Assembly: GCA_018662225.1 (NCBI GenBank)
Contig: JABJGO010000033.1
Coordinates: 1 to 32,015, forward strand
Source: Rhodospirillales bacterium
Lineage (GTDB): Bacteria; Pseudomonadota; Alphaproteobacteria; Rhodospirillales; Casp-alpha2
Length of the DNA: 32,015 nt
Direction: 5' to 3'
In this document: positions 16,179-24,396 of the stretch, piece by piece
How the letters are laid out: every line of letters begins with the position of its first letter
Position numbering within the stretch: position 1 is the stretch's first letter
Notes under the pieces: generated by a model
Told to the model about the DNA's origin: nothing
What the model saw: the letters and a program-made list of their open reading frames with translations, nothing else
The model's database searches: none
Program-made: the position numbers and the translations under genes

Positions 16179-17459
16179 ATGACAACGCAAGGCGATGACC
16201 CGAGCAGCGACCCTGTAGCGCGCACCAGCCGGTTGGGAAGCCTGCCGGTTATCGGTCATGTACTGGGCAATCCCTATTTACGCCATCGCGATTTTGTTAC
16301 ACTGTGCAGTAGCTCGATCTTCAGCAGGATGGGCATGAGCGGTGAGCAAGTCATCATCGGCATCCTGATTTATGAAATTACAAATTCATCCGTATGGGTG
16401 GGTATCGCTCTGGCGCTTTACTACTTACCCATGCTGGTGTTTGGGCTTGTATCGGGTGTCATGGCGGACTGGATGGATCGCCGGGTACTGATCAGGCGGG
16501 TTGAACTGGCCGTTTTCATCAATCTGATCATATTTGCTGCTCTCACCGCATTATCACCTGGTACGCTGTGGCTTGTGATCACGTTTGCTGTGGTCTCCGC
16601 CAGCATCCGTGATTCAGCCTATGCCGCGAAGATGAGCTACACCTACGATCTGGTTGGTGGCCAAAATGTGGTGGCGGGTCTTAGCTTGCTCAACCTGAGT
16701 ACACGCGTGGGGCAACTCGTTGGCTCCCTGTTAGCCGGAACCATTGTCCATCTGTACGGCGCACCAATCGCCATCCTCAGCCTCGCCGTGTCGAGTGTGG
16801 TGGCGTACATTCTGCTCAAACGGTTGCGATCAGCGGGTCAACGGAAGACCCTGGAGCACGTTCCCATCCTTCACAATCTGAAGGAATGCTTTAGCGAAAT
16901 GCGCACCAACACGGTCTTGTTCATGTTAATCATCATCACCGGCGTGGTCGAGATGTTCGGTTTCTCCTTCACCACCGTGCTGCCTGAACTGGCCACAGAC
17001 CAATTTGACGTGGGTGCAGAAGGCCTCGGACAGATGCATGCCGCCCGCGCCATTGGCGGCATTATAGCCGCGTTGATCCTAACCACATTTGTTGGTCAAG
17101 ACAGGCGCGGTGCCATCTTCCTGTCGGTGATTGTCGCCTTTGGTGCCGCCTTGGTGCTGTTCTCAACCGCCGACCAGTTTATATGGGCGCTTGTCATCCT
17201 TGTTCTCGTTGCCGGTGTGGCGTCTGCATCCGATGTGCTGACACAAAGCATGATGCAACTCAGCGTACCCGATCACTTAAGGGGCCGCGCCATGGGCATC
17301 TGGTTGTTCGCCATTGGCTGGGCCCCTGTGGGCCACCTGGAAATGGGGGCCATTGCCGAGGCGTTTGGCGTGGATACTGCCTTAATGGTAAATGGCTTGG
17401 CGCTCATCGCCGTTGGTATCATCGCCGCCATCGCTGTGCCGCGATTGCGCAAGCTTTAA
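16179..17459 (+). CDS. MFS transporter (MFS_3/EntS-like exporter type)
   Basis: A 426-residue major facilitator protein with about 12 hydrophobic segments. Motif A lies in the loop after the second helix (SGVMADWMDRR), and a related loop joins the two halves. The sequence style, with an N-terminal YLRHRDFVTLCSSSIFSRMG segment, resembles the MFS_3/EntS group of small-molecule exporters. It starts nine bases after the AOR stop, with AGGA close before the ATG, so it is probably co-transcribed with the GMC and AOR genes and moves their substrate or product. Its 3' end overlaps the convergent ccmI gene by four bases. Substrate and direction are unknown. Confidence 0.85.
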   Translation: MTTQGDDPSSDPVARTSRLGSLPVIGHVLGNPYLRHRDFVTLCSSSIFSRMGMSGEQVIIGILIYEITNSSVWVGIALALYYLPMLVFGLVSGVMADWMDRRVLIRRVELAVFINLIIFAALTALSPGTLWLVITFAVVSASIRDSAYAAKMSYTYDLVGGQNVVAGLSLLNLSTRVGQLVGSLLAGTIVHLYGAPIAILSLAVSSVVAYILLKRLRSAGQRKTLEHVPILHNLKECFSEMRTNTVLFMLIIITGVVEMFGFSFTTVLPELATDQFDVGAEGLGQMHAARAIGGIIAALILTTFVGQDRRGAIFLSVIVAFGAALVLFSTADQFIWALVILVLVAGVASASDVLTQSMMQLSVPDHLRGRAMGIWLFAIGWAPVGHLEMGAIAEAFGVDTALMVNGLALIAVGIIAAIAVPRLRKL

Positions 17460-18592
17460 GGCAGGTAGGGTGCGGCCGCAGCGCGGGTTTGTTCGGCTAG
17501 ATCGGTTTCACCCAAAACTTCATAGGCTTGTATCAGGCGCATCCAGCCTTCGGGGTCTTCCGGGTTTTCGGCCAACCGGTCCGCCAACCTTTGCACCATG
17601 GATCGGATCATCTCCATCTGCTCATCCGCACTCATGGATGCAGCATTTTCCATGTCTTCTGCACTTGGGCCACTTGGTGCCGTTTGTTCGATACCAGCCG
17701 CCGTGGCCAATTGCTGTGCTTCCGGGCTAGGCGTAACAAGGCTGAGATCAACACCCGCCGTCTTGGCCGCATCATCGATTTGGCGCTGAACCGTCGGCAA
17801 CCACGATGCATCGCCGGGTGACAAATGGATCAAATCCGTCCAGATTTGCACGGCCTCAGCCAAATCACCTTGCTGGGCAACACCGATGCCAAAGTAAAAG
17901 CGAGCCTTGGGATCAAGTGGCGCTTCACGCAGGATTTGTTCGAGGATGCCAATGATCTCATCATTAACCACGGAGTCATTTGCCAGAATCAGGGCCTCGG
18001 CGTATTCACTTTGCGCGCGGATATCGCCGGTCAACTCATAGAGCCTCTGAAACGCAGTCGCAGACTGGTCGAACCGTTCCAGCACTTGATACGAGCGCCC
18101 GAGCATAGCCCAGCCCTCCGGATCATCCGGGTTTTCAGCCAACCGCTCTTCCAATCCGGCCAACATATTTTCCACATCGACGGCACTCGGTCCCTGGGTA
18201 ACAGCGGAAAGATCACCCCGCGCCGCATACGGAAAATCAGGGGCATGGGGCGATCCCAATTGCATGTAAAATAAGATACTGAGAACAGGGATCATCAAAG
18301 ACATAACAACAAGAAGGGGGCTACGCGTTGCAGCGCGGACACTTTCGGCATCGATATCATCCGCCACGGCCAGTATCCGACGCTGGATTTCCAGTCGAAC
18401 GGTATCGGCTTCATCGGCGCTGACGTGGCCCCGTTCCACATCCCGGTCCACTTCGTTCAACTGATCTTTGTAAACAGCCAGATCGAATTCATCACGCACA
18501 GCCGAAACCCGCGTGCGGGGCATCAACGATGGAAGCACTAACGCACCAACAACAATGCAGATCATCCCGCCTACCAAAATCCAGAGAGTCAT
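17456..18592 (-). CDS. ccmI: Cytochrome c biogenesis protein CcmI
   Basis: A 378-residue apocytochrome c chaperone of System I that holds the apoprotein C-terminus and delivers it to the CcmF/CcmH ligation complex. It has two transmembrane segments (about 3-23 and 92-111) with a cytoplasmic loop between them, then a periplasmic TPR region from about 140. The TPR-like unit around LAENPDDPEGWAMLGRSYQVL is echoed at the C-terminus as LAENPEDPEGWMRLIQAYEVL. The ATG overlaps the ccmH stop by four bases (ATGA), showing coupling. It is the last gene of the ccm operon, and its end overlaps the convergent MFS gene by four bases. Confidence 0.9.
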   Translation of the reverse strand: MTLWILVGGMICIVVGALVLPSLMPRTRVSAVRDEFDLAVYKDQLNEVDRDVERGHVSADEADTVRLEIQRRILAVADDIDAESVRAATRSPLLVVMSLMIPVLSILFYMQLGSPHAPDFPYAARGDLSAVTQGPSAVDVENMLAGLEERLAENPDDPEGWAMLGRSYQVLERFDQSATAFQRLYELTGDIRAQSEYAEALILANDSVVNDEIIGILEQILREAPLDPKARFYFGIGVAQQGDLAEAVQIWTDLIHLSPGDASWLPTVQRQIDDAAKTAGVDLSLVTPSPEAQQLATAAGIEQTAPSGPSAEDMENAASMSADEQMEMIRSMVQRLADRLAENPEDPEGWMRLIQAYEVLGETDLAEQTRAAAAPYLP

Positions 18593-19083
18593 TTCTCAAC
18601 CTCTTCGTGATCCAGCAGGGCTTCCAGGCGACGCTGTTCTGCCGCGCTCAACCCCTGGGCCTGTGTCTGTGCCTGGGCCTGCACCTGGGCAGGTGACCTG
18701 CGGTTGCGCCGGAAAAAAATGAATAGAGCGATCAGCCCCATAAATGCAAAGACGGGTGGGCCATACCACAACACGTAGGTGGAGCTGTTAAAAGGCGGGG
18801 TCAATAGAACAAACTCACCATACCGGCTGACGATGTATTCCTTGACCTGTGCATCGGTCTCGCCCTGAACCAGACGCTCACGGACCAAAAGCCGCAGATC
18901 TTTCGCCAATTGCGCATCAGAATCGTCAATGGACTGGTTTTGACAGACGAGGCAGCGCAAGTCCGCGCTGATCTCACGGGCACGCGCTTCCAGCGCCGGA
19001 TCAGCCAGCACCTCACTGGGTTCAACCGCCGAGGCGGGTAACGCCATCCATACCGATATCAATAGAGTCAGGATTATTTTCAT
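18589..19083 (-). CDS. ccmH: Cytochrome c maturation protein CcmH
   Basis: A thiol oxidoreductase of System I that keeps the apocytochrome haem-binding cysteines reduced. From the ATG at 19081-19083 it has 164 residues: a signal peptide (MKIILTLLISVWMALPASA), the redox motif LRCLVCQNQS with Cys44 and Cys47, one transmembrane helix at about 105-125, and a short Gln-Ala-rich cytoplasmic tail. This start is chosen over an in-frame start at 19128 because it overlaps the ccmG stop as ATGA and begins a clean signal peptide. The gene overlaps ccmI by four bases. Confidence 0.93.
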   Translation of the reverse strand: MKIILTLLISVWMALPASAVEPSEVLADPALEARAREISADLRCLVCQNQSIDDSDAQLAKDLRLLVRERLVQGETDAQVKEYIVSRYGEFVLLTPPFNSSTYVLWYGPPVFAFMGLIALFIFFRRNRRSPAQVQAQAQTQAQGLSAAEQRRLEALLDHEEVEK

Positions 19084-19625
19084 TGGGCACGCAGACTCAA
19101 GACAAGGGGATAGATAACATTCTTCCAAACTTCGGGGCTCATCGGTCCCACGTGCTTGTAACGAATAATGCCCTTCTTATCGACCACAAAAGTTTCCGGT
19201 GCACCGGTCACACCGAATGCAATAGCCCCTTTGCTGTCCGGGTCATCGCCCACCAATGTGTAAGGATCGCCTTCGCGCTTCAACCAATCGGGGCCTGCAT
19301 CCGGGTCAGGTTCACGCCAGTCAATGCCGTGTAGCGGCACATCCCCAGTCTGTTTCAGTGACATCAGAAAAGGGTGTTCGATCTTGCAGGATATGCACCA
19401 CGACCCGAACACGTTCAGCAAGGCGACTTCGCCAACAAAGTCCGTGCTGGCGAGACCATGGGTGTCACGCCCCTTGATGGGCGGCAGTTGAAAAATCTCG
19501 ACCGGTGTATTGATTAACACCGAAGGCAACTGGCTCGGGTCTTTGGTCAGGCCCACGGCGAAGTATATGGCCAGAATGCAAAACACTACGCCGGGTATAA
19601 TAAACAGAAGACGTCGCGCCATCAT
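19080..19625 (-). CDS. ccmG: Thiol:disulfide interchange protein CcmG/DsbE
   Basis: A 181-residue membrane-anchored periplasmic thioredoxin that reduces CcmH or apocytochrome c. The N-terminal anchor covers about residues 5-26. The active site is FGSWCISC (Cys77, Cys80), with the usual acidic CcmG surface afterwards and a cis-proline loop at TGAPETFVVDKKG. It starts at tandem ATG codons three bases after the ccmF stop, with GGAG upstream, and overlaps ccmH by four bases at its end. Confidence 0.93.
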   Translation of the reverse strand: MMARRLLFIIPGVVFCILAIYFAVGLTKDPSQLPSVLINTPVEIFQLPPIKGRDTHGLASTDFVGEVALLNVFGSWCISCKIEHPFLMSLKQTGDVPLHGIDWREPDPDAGPDWLKREGDPYTLVGDDPDSKGAIAFGVTGAPETFVVDKKGIIRYKHVGPMSPEVWKNVIYPLVLSLRAQ

Positions 19626-19628
19626 TGA

Positions 19629-21617
19629 TCAGGTCTCCGCCGCCGTCGTCGTCGCAAATGCCTTGCGGCGCTGCGGTACACCAACACGAAAGCGTCTGTC
19701 GGTGAGCGAGATACCGGCACCCGCAACCATAATGATGGCGCCAATCCACATCCACGCCACCAGTGGATTCCAGTACAACCGGGTCACGTAACTACCATCG
19801 GATCCATCTGCATCACCCACAACCGCATACAGGTCGCCCAGAAACAACGAATGGATAGCGGCTTCTGTGGTGGGCATGGACCGCACAGGGTAACGCCGGT
19901 TTTCAGGGTGCATGGTTATGACGGGCTCGCCATTTCGGGTAACCTCGAACGTGGCGCGGGTGAAGGAATAGTTGGGGCCCTGGCCCTCTTGCGCCCCTGT
20001 GAATGTGTATTCATACCCACCTACTTTAACCGTTTCACCCGGCGACATGGTTTGAATGGATTCAACCTTCCATGATCCGGCCCCGGTCATACCCGCAATA
20101 GCCACAGCCAGACCCAAATGGCCCAGCGTCATGCCCCAGCTTGATCGTGGTGTGCGGATCAACCGTGAAAGGGAAGCTGCAACGGGATCACGGAACAGCC
20201 GTATCCTTTCTGCCAGTTCCACCAATGCGCCCATCCCGACCCATGTGGCAAGCGCCAGTCCCAGAACGCCCATGAACGGGCCATCTGTCATAATCGACCA
20301 TGTGGCAACCGCCACCAAACCAGCCAGAACGAACGCCAACCTTAAGCGTTTCATGGCTACCTGAATGTCAGCCCGTTTCCAGCCCAGCAAGGGCCCAATG
20401 GCCATGGCAACAATCATGGGGATGATGATGGGGATGAAGACGGCCTCAAAGAAGGGGGCGCCGACAGAAACCTTGCTGCCATTAACGGCATCCAGAAATA
20501 ATGGGTAGAGTGTGCCTAACAAAACAGCCGCCGTGGCCGTGGTCAGCACCACGTTGTTCAACAATAGACCGCCTTCGCGTGAGATCGGTTGAAACACGCC
20601 GGTATTTCGGATCGTCGGCCCGCGCCATGCAAACAGCGCGAATGAGCCGCCGATAACAATGATCAGCAGTATCAGAATGAACACACCACGGGCCGGGTCC
20701 GTGGCAAAGGCGTGGACACTGGTCAACACGCCGGAACGCACCAGGAAGGTGCCAAGCAGGCTGAGCGAAAACGTGACAATGGCCAGAAACACGGTCCAGC
20801 CTTTCATAGTGTCGCGTTTCTCAACCATGATGGCCGAATGCAGCAATGCTGTGCCCGCCAGCCACGGCATGAACGAAGCGTTCTCAACCGGGTCCCAGAA
20901 CCACCAGCCGCCCCAACCCAGCTCGTAATACGCCCACCATGATCCAAGCGTGATACCACCGGTCAGGAAACCCCATGCCGCCAGTGTCCATGGCCGGACC
21001 CAACGTCCCCATGCGGCGTCTACGCGCCCTTCGATCAGCGCAGCGATAGCAAATGAAAACGCCATGGAGAATCCCACATAGCCCAGATACAGCATGGGCG
21101 GATGGATCGCGAGACCGAAGTCCTGCAACAACGGGTTCAGGCCTTGTCCGTTAACCGGTGGTGGAACCAGCCGGGCAAACGGATTGGAGGTAAGCAACAA
21201 AAACAAATAGAACCCGACCGCTATAAAAGACTGCACAGCCAACACACGCGCGCGCAACGCAGGCGGCAGGTTCGATCCGAACAGCGCCACCGCACACCCG
21301 AAGATACTGAGGATCACGACCCATAGCAGCATGGAGCCCTCATGGTTGCCCCAGGTGCCGGAAATCTTGTAGATGAGCGGCTTGTCGGTGTGAGAGTTCT
21401 GAAAGACGACGGCTAGTGAAAAATCCGACACAATGAAGCCGTACATCAGGACGCCAAAGGAAAAACTGACCAGAACGAACTGGATCACGGCGGCCGGGCG
21501 GGCGAAATCCATCCATGCCACATTATTTCGAGCCGCCCCCGCCATAGGAAGGACAGCTTGGGCGCAGGCCACAAACATGGCCAAAATCAGGGCAAAATGA
21601 CCGATTTCTGTTATCAC
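19629..21617 (-). CDS. ccmF: Haem lyase subunit CcmF
   Basis: A 662-residue polytopic membrane protein that, with CcmH and CcmI, attaches haem to apocytochrome c. The WWD haem-handling motif is visible as WGGWWFWDPVENASFMPWL at about 235-253, and an earlier family block reads SGTWGNHEGSMLLWV at about 86-100. It has more than a dozen hydrophobic segments and a periplasmic C-terminal domain before the last helix. The start is GTG at 21615-21617, directly after the ccmE stop, with a strong AGGAG upstream. Length is normal for the family. Confidence 0.95.
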   Translation of the reverse strand: MITEIGHFALILAMFVACAQAVLPMAGAARNNVAWMDFARPAAVIQFVLVSFSFGVLMYGFIVSDFSLAVVFQNSHTDKPLIYKISGTWGNHEGSMLLWVVILSIFGCAVALFGSNLPPALRARVLAVQSFIAVGFYLFLLLTSNPFARLVPPPVNGQGLNPLLQDFGLAIHPPMLYLGYVGFSMAFSFAIAALIEGRVDAAWGRWVRPWTLAAWGFLTGGITLGSWWAYYELGWGGWWFWDPVENASFMPWLAGTALLHSAIMVEKRDTMKGWTVFLAIVTFSLSLLGTFLVRSGVLTSVHAFATDPARGVFILILLIIVIGGSFALFAWRGPTIRNTGVFQPISREGGLLLNNVVLTTATAAVLLGTLYPLFLDAVNGSKVSVGAPFFEAVFIPIIIPMIVAMAIGPLLGWKRADIQVAMKRLRLAFVLAGLVAVATWSIMTDGPFMGVLGLALATWVGMGALVELAERIRLFRDPVAASLSRLIRTPRSSWGMTLGHLGLAVAIAGMTGAGSWKVESIQTMSPGETVKVGGYEYTFTGAQEGQGPNYSFTRATFEVTRNGEPVITMHPENRRYPVRSMPTTEAAIHSLFLGDLYAVVGDADGSDGSYVTRLYWNPLVAWMWIGAIIMVAGAGISLTDRRFRVGVPQRRKAFATTTAAET

Positions 21618-22073
21618 TTATTGATCTCCTGATCCGTGTTCGCCATCTTCATACCACTGTCCGGCTTCTTTGATGGCATCGGATACTTCGGGCGGCATGT
21701 AGTTTTCGTCGTGCTTGGCCAGCACCTCGTCCGCCACAAAAACACCGTTCATCAACTTACCCTCGGTGATCACGCCCTGACCTTCTCGAAACAGATCGGG
21801 CAGGATACCCACATAGGTGACCTGTACCGTATCCACCGTGTCTGTAATGGAAAAGTTCACCAACCCATCAGCCCCCGGTACAACACTACCTTCTTCGACC
21901 AGACCACCCAACCTGATACGGCGATCTTCTTCGATCGAGCCGCTGGCCACGTCACCGGGCGTGCGGAAGAACACGATATTTTCTTCGAATGCGCTCAGCA
22001 TCAGGCCCACCGCCAAAGCAATGAACAGGCCTGCGATCACAACGAAGGTTAAGCGCTTATGTTTTCTTTTCAC
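21618..22073 (-). CDS. ccmE: Haem chaperone CcmE
   Basis: A 151-residue periplasmic haem chaperone anchored by one N-terminal helix (about residues 8-28). It covalently binds haem at a histidine and passes it to CcmF. The haem-binding motif AKHDENYMPPE carries His121 and Tyr125. The small beta-barrel (OB-like) domain covers the middle of the protein. The gene overlaps ccmD by four bases upstream and abuts ccmF downstream. Confidence 0.95.
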   Translation of the reverse strand: MKRKHKRLTFVVIAGLFIALAVGLMLSAFEENIVFFRTPGDVASGSIEEDRRIRLGGLVEEGSVVPGADGLVNFSITDTVDTVQVTYVGILPDLFREGQGVITEGKLMNGVFVADEVLAKHDENYMPPEVSDAIKEAGQWYEDGEHGSGDQ

Positions 22074-22225
22074 ACGTTTTCTTCTTCAAGTCGCAGCAAG
22101 GTCGCGCGAGCTGTTTTCAGCGAACGCACACTCATCACGGCCACCCCGATCAGCACAAACGCCGATAAACTGAAGCTGGGCCACACAAAGGCAGCATATC
22201 CGCCCATATCCAAAAATGTATTCAC
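22070..22225 (-). CDS. ccmD: Haem exporter protein CcmD
   Basis: A small single-pass membrane protein needed to release holo-CcmE from the CcmABC complex. The start chosen is GTG at 22223-22225, because GGAG lies five bases upstream and it gives a 51-residue protein of usual size beginning NTFLDMGGYAAFVWPSFSLS, the typical CcmD entry to its helix. A longer reading from 22285 adds 20 residues with no family resemblance. It overlaps ccmE by four bases. Confidence 0.85.
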   Translation of the reverse strand: MNTFLDMGGYAAFVWPSFSLSAFVLIGVAVMSVRSLKTARATLLRLEEENV

Positions 22226-22327
22226 GTTCACTCCGTTTAATAGCGTGTAATCATACAGATCATTAACCGTGACGGATAATAACAATTCCGTGGGATTGTG
22301 AAATGATCTTGCTCAATTTTCTAACGA

Positions 22328-23056
22328 TTAACTGTGAGCCCGGCGTTGGCGCAAGGCGCGAATCTTACCTGCCGTTACGTCCGCATCAATGCGAATGATC
22401 AGTACCCAAAAATAAAATAGCGTATAACCAAGTGCCATCAGGCCCAACGGCCATAACATGCTGGCATGAATTGTCGGGCCGTCCATACGCATCACGCTGG
22501 CTGGTTGATGCAGGGTGTTCCACCACTCAACTGAAAACTTGATAATGGGCACATTCACAAATCCGACCAAAGCCAGCACCGCCGCAGCATTGGCCCCGCG
22601 CTGGGCATTATCGAAGGCGTTATTCAACGCCATATAACCTATATATAAAAAGAACAGGATCAGCACGGATGTGAGCCGCGCGTCCCACACCCACCAGGTG
22701 CCCCACATGGGCTTACCCCACAACGACCCTGTCACCAGCGCCAACAGGGTAAAGGCCGCACCAACGGGTGCCGTGGCCCGCGCCGCCGTATGCGCCAAAG
22801 GGTGTTTCCAGATCAGGCCAACACCCGACGCAATAGCCATAGACGTATAACACATCATCGCCATCCAGGCGGCGGGTACATGCACGTACATAATCCGCAC
22901 GCTCTCGCCTTGCTGATAATCAGCCGGTGATGCGAATAGCGCCAGATAAAGACCTGCGCTTAAAGTCGCGACAGTTGCGCCCCCTAACCATGGCACCAAT
23001 GGTCGGGTGATACCGAGGAAAACAGTGGGGTTTGCGTATTTTTCAATCATTGCCAT
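22328..23056 (-). CDS. ccmC: Haem exporter membrane protein CcmC
   Basis: A 242-residue membrane protein with six hydrophobic segments that presents haem to CcmE. The tryptophan-rich WWD region reads GKPMWGTWWVWDARLTS. The flanking haem-ligand histidines are His59 (YVHVPAAW) and one in TIHASMLWP. It starts 12 bases after the ccmB stop. A gap of about 100 bases separates it from ccmD, the widest gap in the operon; I see no terminator in it. Confidence 0.94.
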   Translation of the reverse strand: MAMIEKYANPTVFLGITRPLVPWLGGATVATLSAGLYLALFASPADYQQGESVRIMYVHVPAAWMAMMCYTSMAIASGVGLIWKHPLAHTAARATAPVGAAFTLLALVTGSLWGKPMWGTWWVWDARLTSVLILFFLYIGYMALNNAFDNAQRGANAAAVLALVGFVNVPIIKFSVEWWNTLHQPASVMRMDGPTIHASMLWPLGLMALGYTLFYFWVLIIRIDADVTAGKIRALRQRRAHS

Positions 23057-23068
23057 AACGTGTGTATT

Positions 23069-23737
23069 TTACTCCAAAGATTGTCGAAGGCCAGCCGCAG
23101 CGGCCCAAGGGCATAGCGGCAGGGCAAGGGCCAGGAAGCCGCCCAAAATCATAAATTGCGGCTTCACAGGATATCCACCCACGGCAGCGTCCACGGCACT
23201 AACACCGAAGATAAGAATGGGTATGAAAAGCGGCAGAATCAACAACGATAACAGCACACCACCGCGCCGCGACCCCAATACCAGCGCCGCCCCCACGGCG
23301 CCCAGCAAGCTAAGCGTCGGTGTCCCCAACGCCAATGCAGCAACCAGAGTGACAAACCCCTCACCATCCATATTCAGCAGGATCGCCAGAAAGGGTGCCG
23401 CCACGATCAGCGGCAGACCAGTGGTCAACCAGTGTGCGGCGATTTTTGCCAGTACCAGAGTTTCCAGCGTGGCCGGGCTGAGCACCAAAAGCTCAAGCGA
23501 GCCGTCCTCGTAATCACCTAAAAATAACCGTTCCAGCGACAGCATGCTCGACAGTAACGCAGCCACCCAAATAACCCCGGCGGCAATCCGCGCCAGTGTG
23601 TTTGGCTCCGGCCCCACACCGAACGGAAACAGTACCACGGCGATCACAAAAAACATGACAACCATAAAGCTGTCCATACCCTGTCGGAGAGCAAGGTGCA
23701 GATCACGGCGCAGCACACAGAAGAAACGACCCATCAA
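23069..23737 (-). CDS. ccmB: Haem exporter permease CcmB
   Basis: A 222-residue permease subunit of the CcmABCD ABC complex, with six hydrophobic helices. The family block LFLGDYEDGSLELLVLSP near residues 71-88 is clear, as is the helix-rich C-terminal half. It overlaps the end of ccmA by four bases, as expected for translational coupling between ATPase and permease. Confidence 0.93.
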   Translation of the reverse strand: MMGRFFCVLRRDLHLALRQGMDSFMVVMFFVIAVVLFPFGVGPEPNTLARIAAGVIWVAALLSSMLSLERLFLGDYEDGSLELLVLSPATLETLVLAKIAAHWLTTGLPLIVAAPFLAILLNMDGEGFVTLVAALALGTPTLSLLGAVGAALVLGSRRGGVLLSLLILPLFIPILIFGVSAVDAAVGGYPVKPQFMILGGFLALALPLCPWAAAAGLRQSLE

Positions 23738-24393
23738 GCGGCCTCCCCTGTTGGCATTTGCGCGTGGGCGGCAAAGGGGGCCAAATCCAATACAGCCTGA
23801 CCATCACCGGCAATGGCTGTATGGGTTGAAACCACCACCATACCGCCAGCGGCACGATGATCCGCGATAATCTGCTCAAGTGTTGCCATGGCGTGTTTGT
23901 CCAGCACGGTGGTTGGCTCATCCAACAACCAGATGCGGGCCGGTGAGGCCAGTATACGGGCCAGTGCCACCCGGCGGCGTTGTCCGGCCGACAGGTACTG
24001 GGCCGGGGTATCGCTCAAAAAACCTATATCAAGGGCGGTCAGGGCGTTGGACACACGGCTTGCGGCATCGGCATTACCCCCGTGCATGGAAGCCCAGAAC
24101 AGCAGGTTCTCAGTTACATCCAGCGCCGGTTTGATGGCGTCCAGATGCCCCACATAGTGCAGGCGCGCATTATGGGCTTCCGGATCATCGGAGGTGGCTA
24201 CGCCATTCCAGGTCATGGCGCCCTGTTCGGCGCTCAACAATCCGGCCATAAGCCGTAGCAGCGTAGATTTGCCGCTACCATTGGGGCCCGTCAGCACAAG
24301 CATACCGCCCGCATCCAGACCAAAGTCCAGATGGCGGAAGACTTCTCGCTCGCCCCGAATACAGCTCAGATCAGCGCCTGAGAACATTGCCAT
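23734..24393 (-). CDS. ccmA: Haem exporter ATP-binding protein CcmA
   Basis: A 219-residue ABC ATPase that powers release of haem-loaded CcmE. Walker A is GPNGSGKST (36-44), the signature is LSAGQRRR (from residue 134), Walker B is RIWLLDEP, and the H-loop histidine is His191 (STHT). It is the first ccm gene and starts three bases after the stop of the upstream MFS gene, so it may depend on that gene's promoter. Confidence 0.94.
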   Translation of the reverse strand: MAMFSGADLSCIRGEREVFRHLDFGLDAGGMLVLTGPNGSGKSTLLRLMAGLLSAEQGAMTWNGVATSDDPEAHNARLHYVGHLDAIKPALDVTENLLFWASMHGGNADAASRVSNALTALDIGFLSDTPAQYLSAGQRRRVALARILASPARIWLLDEPTTVLDKHAMATLEQIIADHRAAGGMVVVSTHTAIAGDGQAVLDLAPFAAHAQMPTGEAA

Positions 24394-24396
24394 TAC

